Assembly: GCA_027493525.1 (NCBI GenBank)
Contig: JAOSKN010000001.1
Coordinates: 1,488,001-1,552,000 of the forward strand
DNA from: Planctomycetota bacterium
Lineage (GTDB): Bacteria > Planctomycetota > SZUA-567 > H5-PLA8
Direction: 5' to 3'
Length of the DNA: 64,000 nt
Both the position numbers and the translations under genes were made by a program. Below, piece by piece: positions 46,627 to 56,656 of the stretch (positions are counted from its first letter, which is position 1; every line of letters begins with the position of its first letter). The notes under the pieces were generated by a model. It had not been told where the DNA came from. It saw nothing but the letters and a program-made list of their open reading frames with translations, and ran no database searches.

Positions 46627-48132
46627 ATGGCCGAGCAAGCATTTGGCGACCCCAGCGAACTCCTGATCGACGGCAAATCCGTCCCGGGCCGGGGCGAAAC
46701 CACGCGCGAAATCCGCGACCCGGCCGACGCCGAGGTGCTCGTCGCCGCGGTGCGCGAGGCCGACCTGGAGCAGACACGGCAGGCGTGCGACGCCGCGCAG
46801 CGGGCGTTCCCCGGCTGGGCGGCTACGCCCGCGCCCGACCGCGCGCGCATCCTCTTCCGCTTTCGCGCGCTGATCGAAGAGCGTTTCGATGACCTCGCGC
46901 GCCTGATCGTGCGAGAGAACGGCAAGTTGCTCAGCGAGGCCAAGGGCGACGTGCGGCGCGGGCTGGACGTGGTCGAGTTCGCCTGCGGCATCCCCAGCCA
47001 CCTGATGGGGACGAACCTGCAGGACGTGGCGAGCCTGGTGGACGCGTACTGCGTGCGCGAGCCGCTGGGGGTCTGCGTGGGGATCCCGCCGTTCAACTTC
47101 CCGGCCATGATCCCGCTGTGGACGATGCCGATCGCGGTGGCGTGCGGCAACACGTTCATCCTCAAGCCGGCCGAGAAAGCGCCGCTGACGGGCTCGCTCC
47201 TGGCGCGGCTTTTCAACGAAGCGGGGCTGCCGCCGGGCGTGGTGAGCGTGATCCACGGCGGCGCGGTCTCCGGCGGCTGGGTGGCGATGAACAGCGCCGT
47301 CAAGGCGATCACCTTCGTCGGTTCCACGCCGGTCGCGCAGGAACTTTATTCGCAGGCCGCGCTCCACGGCACGCGCACGCAGGCCCTGGGCGGCGGGAAG
47401 AACTTCCTGCTCGTGATGCCCGACGCGGACCTTGCGCAGAGCGCGCCGGCGCTGGTCGGAAGCTGCTTCGGCTGCGCGGGGCAGCGTTGCCTGGCCGGCA
47501 GCGTGGTCGTAGCGATCGGAGATGAGACGAGGCAGGAGCGCGTCGTGGAAGCATTCGTCGCCGGCGCGCGCGAGCTTCGCCTCGGCCAGGGCTTCGACGA
47601 ACGCGCCACGATGGGCCCCTTGCACAGCGCCCGGCACAAGGAAAAGGTCGCGCAGACCATCGAACTGACCGCGAAGGCCGGCGTAAAGCTGGTGCTCGAC
47701 GGTCGGGGCGCGCGCGTTCCTGAATTCCCGCGCGGGCATTGGCTGGGACCGACGGTATTCGACCGAGTGCCGCCCAACTCGATGCTCGCGAGCGACGAGA
47801 TTTTCGGCCCGGTCGTGGCCGTGCTGCGCGCGAAGAACCTCGAGGAGGCGATCGGCTTCGCCAACATGAGCCGATTCGGGAACTCGTCTTCGATCTTCAC
47901 CAACGACGGCGCGGCGGTCCGCACTTTCCGCGCGGGCATCCAGTGCGGAATGCTGGGCGTGAACCTCGGCGTGCCCGCGCCGATGGCGGCCTTCTCCTTC
48001 GGCGGCTGGAAGCAGTCGCTTTTCGGCGACACGCACGTCTACGGTCCCGACGCGATCCATTTCTACACGCGCAAGAAGGTCGTCACCGAGCGCTGGTTCG
48101 GCGCGACGCGGCCGCACGAGGGCTGGGTGTGA
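46627..48132 (+). CDS. mmsA: CoA-acylating (methyl)malonate-semialdehyde dehydrogenase
   Basis: 501 residues, normal for the family. Oxidises methylmalonate or malonate semialdehyde with CoA and NAD to propionyl- or acetyl-CoA. Features are GVCVGIPPFNFPAMIPLW, FILKPAEKAPLT, FVGSTPVAQEL, GGGKNFLLVMPDAD in place of the usual GAKNHxVVMPDAD, and catalytic Cys in FGCAGQRCLA. AAAGAGGA precedes the ATG. Followed by an AGXT2-like aminotransferase, which fits valine, thymine or beta-alanine breakdown. Confidence 0.93.
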   Translation: MAEQAFGDPSELLIDGKSVPGRGETTREIRDPADAEVLVAAVREADLEQTRQACDAAQRAFPGWAATPAPDRARILFRFRALIEERFDDLARLIVRENGKLLSEAKGDVRRGLDVVEFACGIPSHLMGTNLQDVASLVDAYCVREPLGVCVGIPPFNFPAMIPLWTMPIAVACGNTFILKPAEKAPLTGSLLARLFNEAGLPPGVVSVIHGGAVSGGWVAMNSAVKAITFVGSTPVAQELYSQAALHGTRTQALGGGKNFLLVMPDADLAQSAPALVGSCFGCAGQRCLAGSVVVAIGDETRQERVVEAFVAGARELRLGQGFDERATMGPLHSARHKEKVAQTIELTAKAGVKLVLDGRGARVPEFPRGHWLGPTVFDRVPPNSMLASDEIFGPVVAVLRAKNLEEAIGFANMSRFGNSSSIFTNDGAAVRTFRAGIQCGMLGVNLGVPAPMAAFSFGGWKQSLFGDTHVYGPDAIHFYTRKKVVTERWFGATRPHEGWV

Positions 48133-48133
48133 A

Positions 48134-48168
48134 GATTGACGATTTGAGATTGTGGATTGACGATTGAA
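48134..48168. repeat. Heptamer tandem repeat (GATTGAC type)
   Basis: Five contiguous 7-base units that start with GATT (GATTGAC twice, with GATTTGA, GATTGTG and GATTGAA), immediately after the mmsA stop codon. Confidence 0.75.
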
Positions 48169-48198
48169 ACAGCAGGTGTGCGTGAATTTTAGACGTGG

Positions 48199-48226
48199 TC
48201 GTCAATCGTAAGTCGTCGGTCGTAAA
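48199..48226. repeat. Heptamer tandem repeat (GTCGTAA type)
   Basis: Four contiguous 7-base units (GTCGTCA, ATCGTAA, GTCGTCG, GTCGTAA), ending 22 bases before the ATG of the aminotransferase gene. Confidence 0.65.
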
Positions 48227-48248
48227 CGGAAGCAGGGAGGTTTTGCAC

Positions 48249-49520
48249 ATGGGTTCAGCGAGCCAATACGAGAAATTTCTGATGCCGGTGGTCGCCAAGG
48301 GCGTGGAGCCGCTGGAGATCGAAAGCGCGAAGGGCTGCACGGTCCGCGGCGCGGACGGCAAGGAGTATCTCGATTGCTTCAGCGGGATCTCGGTGGTCAA
48401 CGCGGGGCACGGGCACCCGAAGGTCCTGGCGGCCGCGCGCGCACAGATGGAGAAGCTCGTCCATTGCTGCTCGTACGTCTACCGGGTCCCCGCGGTGGGC
48501 GAGCTGGCCGAGCGGCTCGCCGAGGCCGCGCCGGGGCGGCTGCGCAAGAGTTTCTTCTCGAACAGCGGCGCCGAGGCGCTCGAGGGCGCGTTGCGCCTGG
48601 CAAAGAAAGCCACCGGCAAGCGCGAGGTGGTCGCGCTGGGCTACTCCTTTCATGGCCGCACTTTCGCGACGCTCTCGATTACCGGGAACCGCGCGCGGAA
48701 GACCGGCGGCGGGCCGTACATGCCGGGCGTGGCCTTTGGCCCGCCGCCGTACTGCTACCGTTGCCCGCTAAAGCTCGACCCGTCGAACTGCGGGACGGCC
48801 TGCGCCCACGCGCTCGCCGATACGCTGAAGCAGCAGACTTCCGGCGACGTGGCCGCATTCGTGGCCGAGCCCATCCTGGGCGAGGGCGGCATCCTGGTCC
48901 CGCCGGACGAGTACTTCCAGATCGCCGTGCCGATCTTCCACGAAGAAGGCGCGCTCTTCATCTGCGACGAGGTCCAGACCGGTTTCGGGCGGACGGGCAA
49001 GCTCTTCGCCATCGAGCACTACGGCGTCTCGCCCGACATCCTGACTCTGGCCAAGGGGCTCGCCAACGGCTTCCCGCTGGGCGCGTTCATAGCGCGCGAG
49101 CCCGTCTGCGATGCGCTGCAACCCGGCGAGCACCTCAGCACTTTCGGCGGGAACCCCGTCGCCGCCGCCGCCGCCGTCGCGAACCTGGAGGTTCTGCGCG
49201 AGGAGCGGTTCGTCGAGAACGCCGCCGCGCGCGGAGGCGAACTGTTGGCGCGCCTTGGCAGGCTCAAGGAGTCGTCGAAGCTCGTCGGCGACGTGCGCGG
49301 GAAGGGCCTGATGATCGGAATCGAACTGGTGAAGGACAAGAATTCCAAGGAGCCGGCCGGCGCCGAGGCCAAGGCCCTGCGCGCGCGGTTGCGCGAAGAG
49401 GGCTACCTCGTCGGTGTCGGCGGGCCGTACGGAAATGTGCTCCGCCTGCAGCCGCCGCTCTGCATCGATGCCGACCAATGCGACCGCGTGGCCGGCGCGC
49501 TCGAGGGGGCGTTGGGATAG
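48249..49520 (+). CDS. Class III aminotransferase (AGXT2-like)
   Basis: 423 residues from ATG 48249; GGGAGG (48235-48240) 8 bases upstream. PLP enzyme of fold type I. The Lys-containing motif is ILTLAKGLANGFPLGAF; ICDEVQTGFGRTGK holds the PLP-pyridine Asp. The insert YCYRCPLKLDPSNCG is characteristic of alanine-glyoxylate/3-amino-2-methylpropionate-type transaminases. With MmsA next door it would supply (methyl)malonate semialdehyde from a beta-amino acid, which is inference from context. Confidence 0.92.
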   Translation: MGSASQYEKFLMPVVAKGVEPLEIESAKGCTVRGADGKEYLDCFSGISVVNAGHGHPKVLAAARAQMEKLVHCCSYVYRVPAVGELAERLAEAAPGRLRKSFFSNSGAEALEGALRLAKKATGKREVVALGYSFHGRTFATLSITGNRARKTGGGPYMPGVAFGPPPYCYRCPLKLDPSNCGTACAHALADTLKQQTSGDVAAFVAEPILGEGGILVPPDEYFQIAVPIFHEEGALFICDEVQTGFGRTGKLFAIEHYGVSPDILTLAKGLANGFPLGAFIAREPVCDALQPGEHLSTFGGNPVAAAAAVANLEVLREERFVENAAARGGELLARLGRLKESSKLVGDVRGKGLMIGIELVKDKNSKEPAGAEAKALRARLREEGYLVGVGGPYGNVLRLQPPLCIDADQCDRVAGALEGALG

Positions 49521-49561
49521 GACATCGGACTTGGAATTTGCCCTGAATTCGGAACTCAAAG

Positions 49562-50728
49562 ATGTCTGATCTTGCGGTGAAACAACTCCTCGAACTGCTC
49601 GCGATCCCAGGGCCGCCGGGGAAGGAGCAGCTCGTCGCCGAACGGATCCAGGCCATGCTGCGAGAGGCCGGCGTCCCCGATTCGGCCATGGGTTTCGACC
49701 GCGCACAGGATCGGAGCGAATACGGTGGCGAGACCGGCAACCTGATCGTGCGGCTCGACGGGAACGGCCGCGGCGCGCGGCGGCTCTTCAGTTGCCACAT
49801 GGACACGGTGCCCAACGCGGCCGGGACGCGGCCGGTGGTCGAGAGCGAACGCGTCGTCAGCGGCGTCGCGGGCAAAGCGCTGGGCGGGGACAACCGCACG
49901 GGCTGCGCCGCGGTGCTGGAGGTCGCGCGAGCGCTGAGCGCGCGGAAGGGCGACCACGCGCCGGCGACGCTGGTCTTCCTGATCCAGGAAGAGGTGGGCC
50001 TGGTCGGCGCGCGGGGGCTGGACCTCCAGCGGCTCGGCGCGCCGTTCCCGTCGCTCGGCTTCAACTTCGACGGCGGGAAGGTCGACGAACTGGTCACGGC
50101 GGTGATCGGCACGCGGCGCTTCACCATCGAACTGACCGGGCGCGAGGCGCACGCGGGCGCGCATCCCGAGGAAGGCGTCTCTTGCGCGATCGTGGCCGCG
50201 CGCGCGTTGAGCGAACTCCACGCGAACGGCTGGCACGGCCCGATTGAAAAACCCGATGGGCGCGGCTCGGCGAACGTCGGCATCCAGAACGGCGGCCAGG
50301 GCAGCAACGTGGTCATGCCGCGCATGAGCATCCTCGCCGAGGCGCGCAGCCACGATCCGATATTCCGCAGGCGCATTGTCGCGGCCTGGGAAGATGCCTT
50401 CCGCCGCGCTGCCGCGGAAACCCGGAACGCTCGGGGCGACGGCGGCTCGGTCGCGTTCGGTCCCGGGCCGGCCTACGAGGCCTTCGTGCTGAGCGAACGC
50501 GAACCGGCGGTGCGGCTCGCGCTCCGGGCCGCGGAGGAATTGAAGGTCCCATTGAAGCGCGTCTCCAACAACGGCGGCATGGACGCGAACTGGCTCACGG
50601 CGCACGGCATCCCCACGGTGACGCTCGGCGTCGGCCAGCGCAACGTCCACAAGCCCGACGAATGGATCGACCTGCCCGAGTTTCGGCGCGCTTGCGCCCT
50701 CGCCTCTAGGCTGGCGACGTTCTCCTGA
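49562..50728 (+). CDS. M20 family peptidase (peptidase T-like)
   Basis: 388 residues. The metal ligands are seen in SCHMDTVP, GGDNRTGCAA and IQEEVGLVGARGL (catalytic Glu-Glu), with a final His in GVGQRNVHKPDEW. The dimerisation insert lies at about 180-290. It resembles tripeptidase T/PepD-type aminopeptidases. The gene lies 41 bases after the aminotransferase and 17 bases before another M20 gene, so it belongs to the same unit. Substrate unknown. Confidence 0.88.
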   Translation: MSDLAVKQLLELLAIPGPPGKEQLVAERIQAMLREAGVPDSAMGFDRAQDRSEYGGETGNLIVRLDGNGRGARRLFSCHMDTVPNAAGTRPVVESERVVSGVAGKALGGDNRTGCAAVLEVARALSARKGDHAPATLVFLIQEEVGLVGARGLDLQRLGAPFPSLGFNFDGGKVDELVTAVIGTRRFTIELTGREAHAGAHPEEGVSCAIVAARALSELHANGWHGPIEKPDGRGSANVGIQNGGQGSNVVMPRMSILAEARSHDPIFRRRIVAAWEDAFRRAAAETRNARGDGGSVAFGPGPAYEAFVLSEREPAVRLALRAAEELKVPLKRVSNNGGMDANWLTAHGIPTVTLGVGQRNVHKPDEWIDLPEFRRACALASRLATFS

Positions 50729-50745
50729 ACCACGGAGCACGCACG

Positions 50746-52038
50746 ATGCCGACGCCCGATCGCGCCACGCTGGGCCAAGCCATAGCCGCGCGCCGCGGCT
50801 GGGCCGTCGAGACGCTGAGCGCGTGGGTGCGCTTCGCGAGCGTGCTGGGCAGCGAAGGCCCGGCGCAGGAGTTCATCGCCGAGGTCTTCGCAACGCTGGG
50901 GCTTGAGGTCCGCCGCGAGCCGCTCGACATGGAACGCCTGCGCGCGCTGCCCGGCTACGGGCCGCCGGCCTGGCCATGCGATGGAAAAGCCAATGTAATC
51001 GGGATCCACGATCCCGGCTCGAACGCGAAGCGCAGCCTGGTCTTCAACGGGCACGTGGACGTAGTCAGCCCCGAGCCGGCTCGGCTCTGGAGCGCGCCGC
51101 CGTTCGAGCCGCTCGTGCGCACGGTTGACGGGGAGACGTGGCTCCACGGGCGCGGCGCCGGCGACATGAAAGGCGGCGTCGTCTGCTATCTGTGGGCGCT
51201 GGCCGCGCTGCGCGACTTGGGCCTGGAGCCCGCCAGCCGCGTGGTCTGCCAGTCGGTCGTCGAGGAAGAATGCACGGGCAACGGAGCGCTGTCGGCCTGC
51301 GCCAACGGACATTTGGGCGATGCGTGCATCGATCTGGAGCCCACCGACGAAGGCCTCGTGCGCGCTCAAATCGGCGTGCTCTGGTTTCAAGTGCGTGTGC
51401 TGGGCCGCACCGAGCACGCCAAGGGCACGCAGTCGGGGGTGAACGCGATAGAGAAAACGTACGCTCTGATTCGCGCGCTGCGCGAACTGGAGGAAAGCCT
51501 GAATTGCCGCGAGCGCATCCCGCTGGCTTATCAGCACGTACCACATCCCATCAACCTCAACGTAGGCATCGTACGCGGCGGAGACTGGGCCAGTACGGTG
51601 GCTGGCGAATGCGAATCTCACTTTCGCATTGCGCTCTTCCCCGGCGAGAAGCTCGAAACGCGTATGGCTCAGGTGCGCGAAGCCATCGAGGCCGCCGCAG
51701 CGCGCGACTCCTGGCTCTGCGCCAACCCGCCCGAGATCGAGTTCACGGGCTTCCGTGCGGAAGGCTGCATCTTCGACACCGAGTCCGATCTGGCGCACGC
51801 CCTTCAAAGCGCACACTCCGCCTGGCGCGGCGAACCCGCCTGCTGCCAGGATTCGAAGGCGACCACCGACACACGCTTCTTCAACCTGTATTACCATACG
51901 CCCGCCACCTGCTACGGCCCGAAAGCCGCGAACATCCACGGAGCCGACGAGCGAGTCTGCCTCGACTCGATGCAGCGGGTCGCGGAGGTGCTCTCGAGCT
52001 TCGTGGCCGACTGGTGTGGGGTGCGGGTTCGAGGTTGA
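50746..52038 (+). CDS. M20 family deacylase (ArgE/DapE-like)
   Basis: 430 residues. Motifs are NGHVDVVS (first metal ligand), GRGAGDMKGG (bridging Asp), and VEEECTGNGAL (catalytic Glu pair); NIHGADERVCLDS gives the last His. It resembles acetylornithine deacetylase/DapE proteins. As it follows a peptidase in the same operon, a role in freeing amino acids or beta-amino acids from acyl or peptidyl forms is plausible, but unproven. Confidence 0.9.
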   Translation: MPTPDRATLGQAIAARRGWAVETLSAWVRFASVLGSEGPAQEFIAEVFATLGLEVRREPLDMERLRALPGYGPPAWPCDGKANVIGIHDPGSNAKRSLVFNGHVDVVSPEPARLWSAPPFEPLVRTVDGETWLHGRGAGDMKGGVVCYLWALAALRDLGLEPASRVVCQSVVEEECTGNGALSACANGHLGDACIDLEPTDEGLVRAQIGVLWFQVRVLGRTEHAKGTQSGVNAIEKTYALIRALRELEESLNCRERIPLAYQHVPHPINLNVGIVRGGDWASTVAGECESHFRIALFPGEKLETRMAQVREAIEAAAARDSWLCANPPEIEFTGFRAEGCIFDTESDLAHALQSAHSAWRGEPACCQDSKATTDTRFFNLYYHTPATCYGPKAANIHGADERVCLDSMQRVAEVLSSFVADWCGVRVRG

Positions 52039-52079
52039 CCCCTCTTGTTTCACCTGTTCCACCCGCTACGCTGTGCGGC

Positions 52080-54655
52080 ATGTTTCGTGACCTGCTGAAG
52101 AAGCATCCCGTCCTGCGTTACGGCGCGCTGCTGGCCTGCTTGCTGGCGGCGGGCGTGACGGTCTGGATCTCCTATCTCGCCAACCCTTCGTCGGCGCCAT
52201 GGTTGGCCGCGCTGTATCTCACCGTAGGGGTACTGCTCTCCACGCTGCGGCGCGTGGGCGAACCTGGCCTGTACCGCAGCTTCGCGCTTTACCAGCTCTG
52301 CGTGCTGGCGTACTTGTGGATCGTCTGGACCGTATACGTCACGCCACCCGGGCCGGATCCGGCCGCGACGGCCGAAGCGCTGTATTTCCTTTTCCGCTGG
52401 TTCGGGATCGGCGGGTGTTACGTGGCCGCCGGCCTGCTGCACTTCACCATCCGCTTCGCGCGCGCCGAAGGTCGGATCTGGAGCTGGATCGAGGGCGGAG
52501 TCTGGCTGGCCGCGGCGGGCTTCCACGTGCTCCAGTCCTGCGGCCTGATCTCCGAAGCGATGATCTACGCCGGCAATAAGTGGGTCCCATCCTTCTCGGC
52601 CTATTACCCCTATTTCTTCGGCTACATCTCCTTCGTGCTGACGCTGGCCCTGGGGCTCCCGGTGGCAAAGGCCGTTACCGCGCGCAGCCGCGCGCTCAGG
52701 CTGCAGATGTTCTACTTCATCGTCGGCGCGCTGCCTGTGTGGGTCTCCTGCTGGACGCACTTCCTGATGAGCATGGGCTTCCGCTTGCCCGGGCTGGGCG
52801 GGATCATGTATCTGGCGCACGTGGCGATCCTGGGCTACGCGGTGCTGGTGCGGCGAGTCTACGACGTTTCGGTGGTGATCCGGCGGGGGCTGGCGTACGC
52901 GACGATCAGCGTGCTGATGGGGCTGCTCTACGCGGGCCTGATGGCGGCGAGTTGGCGCTGGCTGGGCGCTCAGGAACTTTTCCACGGAATCCTGGCGACG
53001 ACCGCGTTCCTGGCGCTGGCCGGCCTCCTGTACGCGCCGCTGCTGCATCTGATGCAGGGGTGGGTGGACCGGGTTTTCTTTCGCGCCCGGGCCGACCGCG
53101 AGGCCCTGCTGGCCGAACACGCGCAGCAGATGGCGTCCACGCTGAGCCTGGACGAGGTGATGCGGCGCATGGCGGACCTCTTGCGCCGGGGTCTTGACGC
53201 GCGCCGCGTGATTCTTTTCCTCGTGGCCTCTTCGGGCGCGCCCGAGGCTTATGGCGTGCAGGGCGAGTCCTTTTCGGCGGCTCGCGAGATGAGCGATGAC
53301 TCGGGCATGGCCGATTGGCGCCGCTGGCTCGCGCGTGAACGGCCCACGGAGTGCAGGGTCGTTTCCGGCGAACGCGATGCGGCGCCGGAGGCCGGGCTGC
53401 GGATGACCGAGGGCCGCGAATACCTCGCCGTGCCGGTGCGCCACCGCGACGCGACCCTGGCCTGGGCGATCCTGGAGCCCAAGCGCGCCGACGAACCCTA
53501 CGAGCCCGACGAGCTGCTCTTCGCACGGACCGTGGCGGGCAACGTCTCCGTGGCCCTGCAGAACGCGCGGCGGTACGCGCAGATCGAACAGCTCCAGCGC
53601 CTCGCGCGGCAGACGATCGCGGGACTTTCCGCCGGCGTGCTGCTGCTGCGCGAAGACGGCTCGATCCTGCTTGACAACCCCGCGGCGCGAAAGCTCCTGA
53701 GCGCTTCCGATCCGCCCCCGCCGCGCTCGCCGATTACGCCCGCGACCGCCCGGAGCCGCGCGAGGTCTTTCTCACGGCGCTCCGCGACGGCGCGGCCAGG
53801 GAAAACGTGCCGCTCGATTGGCAGGCGCCCGAACCGTGCTTTGTGCTCTGGAGCTTCCGCCGCCTCACCGACGACCCCCAGGAAGGCGCGCTGTATCTGC
53901 TCCTGATCCACGACCTGACCGCGTACAAGGCGCTGGAAGCGGAAGTCCGCCGGCAGGAAGGCCTGGCGCAACTCGGGCGCATGATCGCGGCGATCAACCA
54001 CGAACTGAACAACCTGATGCAGCCGGTGCGCTACCAGGTCTCCAAACTGGTGGACCTCGAAATCGACCATCCCGTCTTCCAGCGCGCGCAGGCCTTGATC
54101 CCCGAGCGCCTCGCGGCGATGGAACGGATGCTCCAGGGCCTCCGCGACTACGCCCGGCCCCTGGAACTCCGCGCACGACCGCTGGAGCCGCGCCCCCTGC
54201 TCGAGTCGGTCCTGCGCGACTTCGAGGCCGAAGCCGCGCGCGACGGAGTGGCGCTGAGTCTGGCGGCCGTACCAAACCTGCCGGAGGTCCAGGGCGACGG
54301 GACATGGCTGCGGCAGGTATTCCACAACCTGGTCCGCAATGCCATCGAAGCCAGTTGGGGCCGGCCCGGCCCGGAAGTCCGCCTGCGCGCGGACGCGCAG
54401 GACGGCGAACTGATCGTCGAGGTCTCCGACAACGGCGCCGGCGTCGCCCCGGAACTGCGCGAGCGAATCTTCGAGCCGTTCTTCTCGACCAAGGAAGACG
54501 CCGGCACCGGACTGGGCCTGCCGCTCTGCCGCAAGATCGTCGAGCGGCACGGCGGCCGGATCGAACTCGAAAGCGCGCCCGGCGCCGGGGCGCGCTTCAT
54601 CGTCCGGCTGCCCGCGGCCGCCCGCCGTGACGCCGCGGCCACCGCGGCCACCTGA
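52080..54655 (+). CDS. Multidomain membrane sensor histidine kinase (frameshifted)
   Basis: About 858 residues after joining. The N-terminal part has about nine hydrophobic helices (residues 12-335), with a histidine-kinase 7TM-like region. A GAF domain lies at about 370-510 (QQMASTLSLDEVMRRMADL...AVPVRHRDATLAWAILE), then a short PAS. The frame breaks at C5 53715-53719; one more C would restore ADYARDRPEPREVF. The kinase core has His641 in INHELNNLMQP, VRNAIEASW, SDNGAGV and GTGLGLP. No response regulator is adjacent. Confidence 0.87.
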
Positions 54656-54853
54656 TGCCGCCCCGCCCTTTCCGCCACCGTGCAGCACTACACTGAATTT
54701 GTGCAATCCGCTCCCGAGCGCCCGAACGGTACGCCCCGCCAGTTCACTGGCATGAAAGGTTTTACGAAATCTTTCCAGATCGACCCAAAAGGCGCTGCGT
54801 TTGCCAACCCATAAGTAAAGAGGAAGCACCGCACCATGGGGAGGGTGGCAACC

Positions 54854-55384
54854 ATGAACAGAAAGCGCAGGCGGGCGATTCCCAGTTTGATACTTGGCGA
54901 CAACCTGGTCGCGCGGTTGGGCCTTACGGGCTGCCCGGTTGTACGGAGCGCCGGGGAGGTCGCGCAGCTCTTTGAAGACCTGACGAAGTTGCAGCGCGAG
55001 ATTCTGGTGCTCGGCGGCGTGGACAGCCAGTTGCGCCTGCTGCATTGGGATCTGTTGGCCGTCGGCGCGCACGACCACGTCTTTCTCCGGGTGGGCGAAG
55101 TCTTCCAGACGCCGCTGCGGGAAGGCGCGCACGGTATCTTTCTGGTCCATAACCATCCTTCGGGAAGCCTGCGCCCCAGCCTTGCCGACCGCCAACTGAC
55201 GCGCCTGGTCGCGGAAACCGGCGCCGGGTTGGGCTGCCCGCTCTTCGACCACGTGATCGTGTCGCGCGAAGGCTACGCCAGCCTGATGACGCGCGCGCTG
55301 ATCCGGCTCCAAGAGCCGGATCAGGACCTGCGCCGCGCCGCCGAGCGCAAGCGGAATTACCGCTACAAGGCCGCGAATCACTGA
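54854..55384 (+). CDS. RadC-like JAB domain protein, short
   Basis: 176 residues from ATG 54854 (GGAGGG upstream); ATG 54836 is possible. The JAMM metal motif is LVHNHPSGSLRPSLADRQLT, with His99, His101, Ser109 and Asp112. The usual N-terminal helix-hairpin-helix part of RadC/UPF0758 proteins is missing, and a short LILGDNLVARLGLTG stretch takes its place. Not flanked by mobile genes. Role unknown. The 180-base upstream gap shows no gene. Confidence 0.85.
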   Translation: MNRKRRRAIPSLILGDNLVARLGLTGCPVVRSAGEVAQLFEDLTKLQREILVLGGVDSQLRLLHWDLLAVGAHDHVFLRVGEVFQTPLREGAHGIFLVHNHPSGSLRPSLADRQLTRLVAETGAGLGCPLFDHVIVSREGYASLMTRALIRLQEPDQDLRRAAERKRNYRYKAANH

Positions 55385-55555
55385 GTCCGTATGGGCCGCC
55401 GTTCCATGCTGGAAGGCGTTAGCACGGCGGGGGTTGGGGATTCGTTGAGGAGACTGGCTTTGCAGGAATAGACAAGAAATCGACAGCGACGGCCAAGGCG
55501 CCTCCGGCGGGGACAGGGTATCGATACTAGAACAACGCACGGGAGACCCTGAACC

Positions 55556-56482
55556 ATGAAGCTCAGCGCCAAGCAGATCGCGAAGTTCGAGGAAGACGGC
55601 TTTCTGATCCTCGAGAACGTCCTCAGTGACGCGGAACTTCTCCCTGTCGAAGCCGGCATCACCGCCTGGATCGACAAGAAGGCGCGCGACCTGCAGGCCG
55701 GCGGGCACCTCAAGAACCTCCACGAGCACGAAGACTTCGCGCACCGCTACGCCCGCATCTACGCCGAATGCCGTGACATCGGCGGCGGGCTGGACCTGAT
55801 GCACTCCTACATCCCCGAACTTTTCGCTTTCCTGCGCAATCCGAAGCTGATGGAGACCGTCAAGGGCCTGGTCGGGCCGGAGATCCTCTGCAATCCGATC
55901 CAGCACCTCCGCGCCAAGCCGCCCGCGCAGGGCATCGCCGACGGGCAGAAGATGAACGTGCCGTGGCACCAAGATAGCGCCGTCACCTGGGAGGAAGCCG
56001 ACCGCAGCAACATCGTCACGACTTGGATCCCGCTGGTGAATACCAACGCGCAGAACGGCTGTATGGAAGTAATCCCCGGCGCGCACAAGCTGGGGCAGCT
56101 TGAGCACCAGGCCGAAGGCGGCACGATGATCAAGCCCGAGGTCATGCCCGCGACCAAGCCGGTCCGCGCCGAGATTCCGCGCGGCGGGCTGATCTTCATG
56201 TCCCGCTTCACCCCGCACCGCAGCACCGACAACATGACCGACGGCGTCCGCTGGAGCCTCGACCTGCGCTACCAGCCTGTCGGCCAGCCCACCGGCCGCC
56301 CGTTCCACCCGGCCTTCGTGACCTACAGCGAGTCCAATCCCGCCTCGGTCCTCACGAGCTGCGACGAGTGGAAGCGCATGTGGAAGGACGCACTCGAGCT
56401 GGCCAAGGGCATCCCGTGGCACCGCACCGCGCCGATGGAGAAGCGCCGCCAGGCGATGGCGACGGCGGGCCTGACGTACTAA
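55556..56482 (+). CDS. Phytanoyl-CoA dioxygenase family protein
   Basis: 308 residues. Fe(II)/2-oxoglutarate oxygenase fold: metal ligands His138 and Asp140 in PWHQDSAV and His221 in SRFTPHRSTDN, with Arg232 (GVRWSLDLRY) for 2-oxoglutarate. The start MKLSAKQIAKFEEDGFLILEN is typical. Substrate unknown; planctomycetes encode many of these next to sugar or sulfatase genes. It precedes the convergent lyase gene. Confidence 0.92.
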   Translation: MKLSAKQIAKFEEDGFLILENVLSDAELLPVEAGITAWIDKKARDLQAGGHLKNLHEHEDFAHRYARIYAECRDIGGGLDLMHSYIPELFAFLRNPKLMETVKGLVGPEILCNPIQHLRAKPPAQGIADGQKMNVPWHQDSAVTWEEADRSNIVTTWIPLVNTNAQNGCMEVIPGAHKLGQLEHQAEGGTMIKPEVMPATKPVRAEIPRGGLIFMSRFTPHRSTDNMTDGVRWSLDLRYQPVGQPTGRPFHPAFVTYSESNPASVLTSCDEWKRMWKDALELAKGIPWHRTAPMEKRRQAMATAGLTY

Positions 56483-56487
56483 TAGAT

Positions 56488-56515
56488 GGACGAAGGATGA
56501 AATGGGAAGGATGAA
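56488..56515. repeat. Heptamer tandem repeat (GGATGAA type)
   Basis: Four contiguous 7-base units (GGACGAA, GGATGAA, ATGGGAA, GGATGAA), five bases after the dioxygenase stop codon. It is related in composition to the minus-strand units at 56657-56684. Confidence 0.65.
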
Positions 56516-56546
56516 GGGGCGCGAGCCTCTTCATCTTTTTTTGCCC

Positions 56547-56653
56547 CCTCTCCCTTTGAGAGAGGGGCCGGGGTGAGGGAGTTATACGCCGCGCGCGCTC
56601 AAACCCTCACCCCGGAGCCCTTGCAAGCTCGGGCTCTCGACCCCAGGGAGAGG
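56547..56653. repeat. Nested palindromic element (CCGGGGTGAGGG type)
   Basis: Outer 9-bp terminal repeats CCTCTCCCT (56547-56555) and AGGGAGAGG (56645-56653). An inner perfect 12-bp pair CCGGGGTGAGGG (56568-56579) and CCCTCACCCCGG (56604-56615). A further GAGCCC/GGGCTC hairpin (56615-56620 with 56631-56636). It resembles the CCCTCACCCCGG dispersed repeat I recall from many bacterial genomes. Heptamer arrays flank it on both sides. Confidence 0.75.
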
Positions 56654-56656
56654 ACT

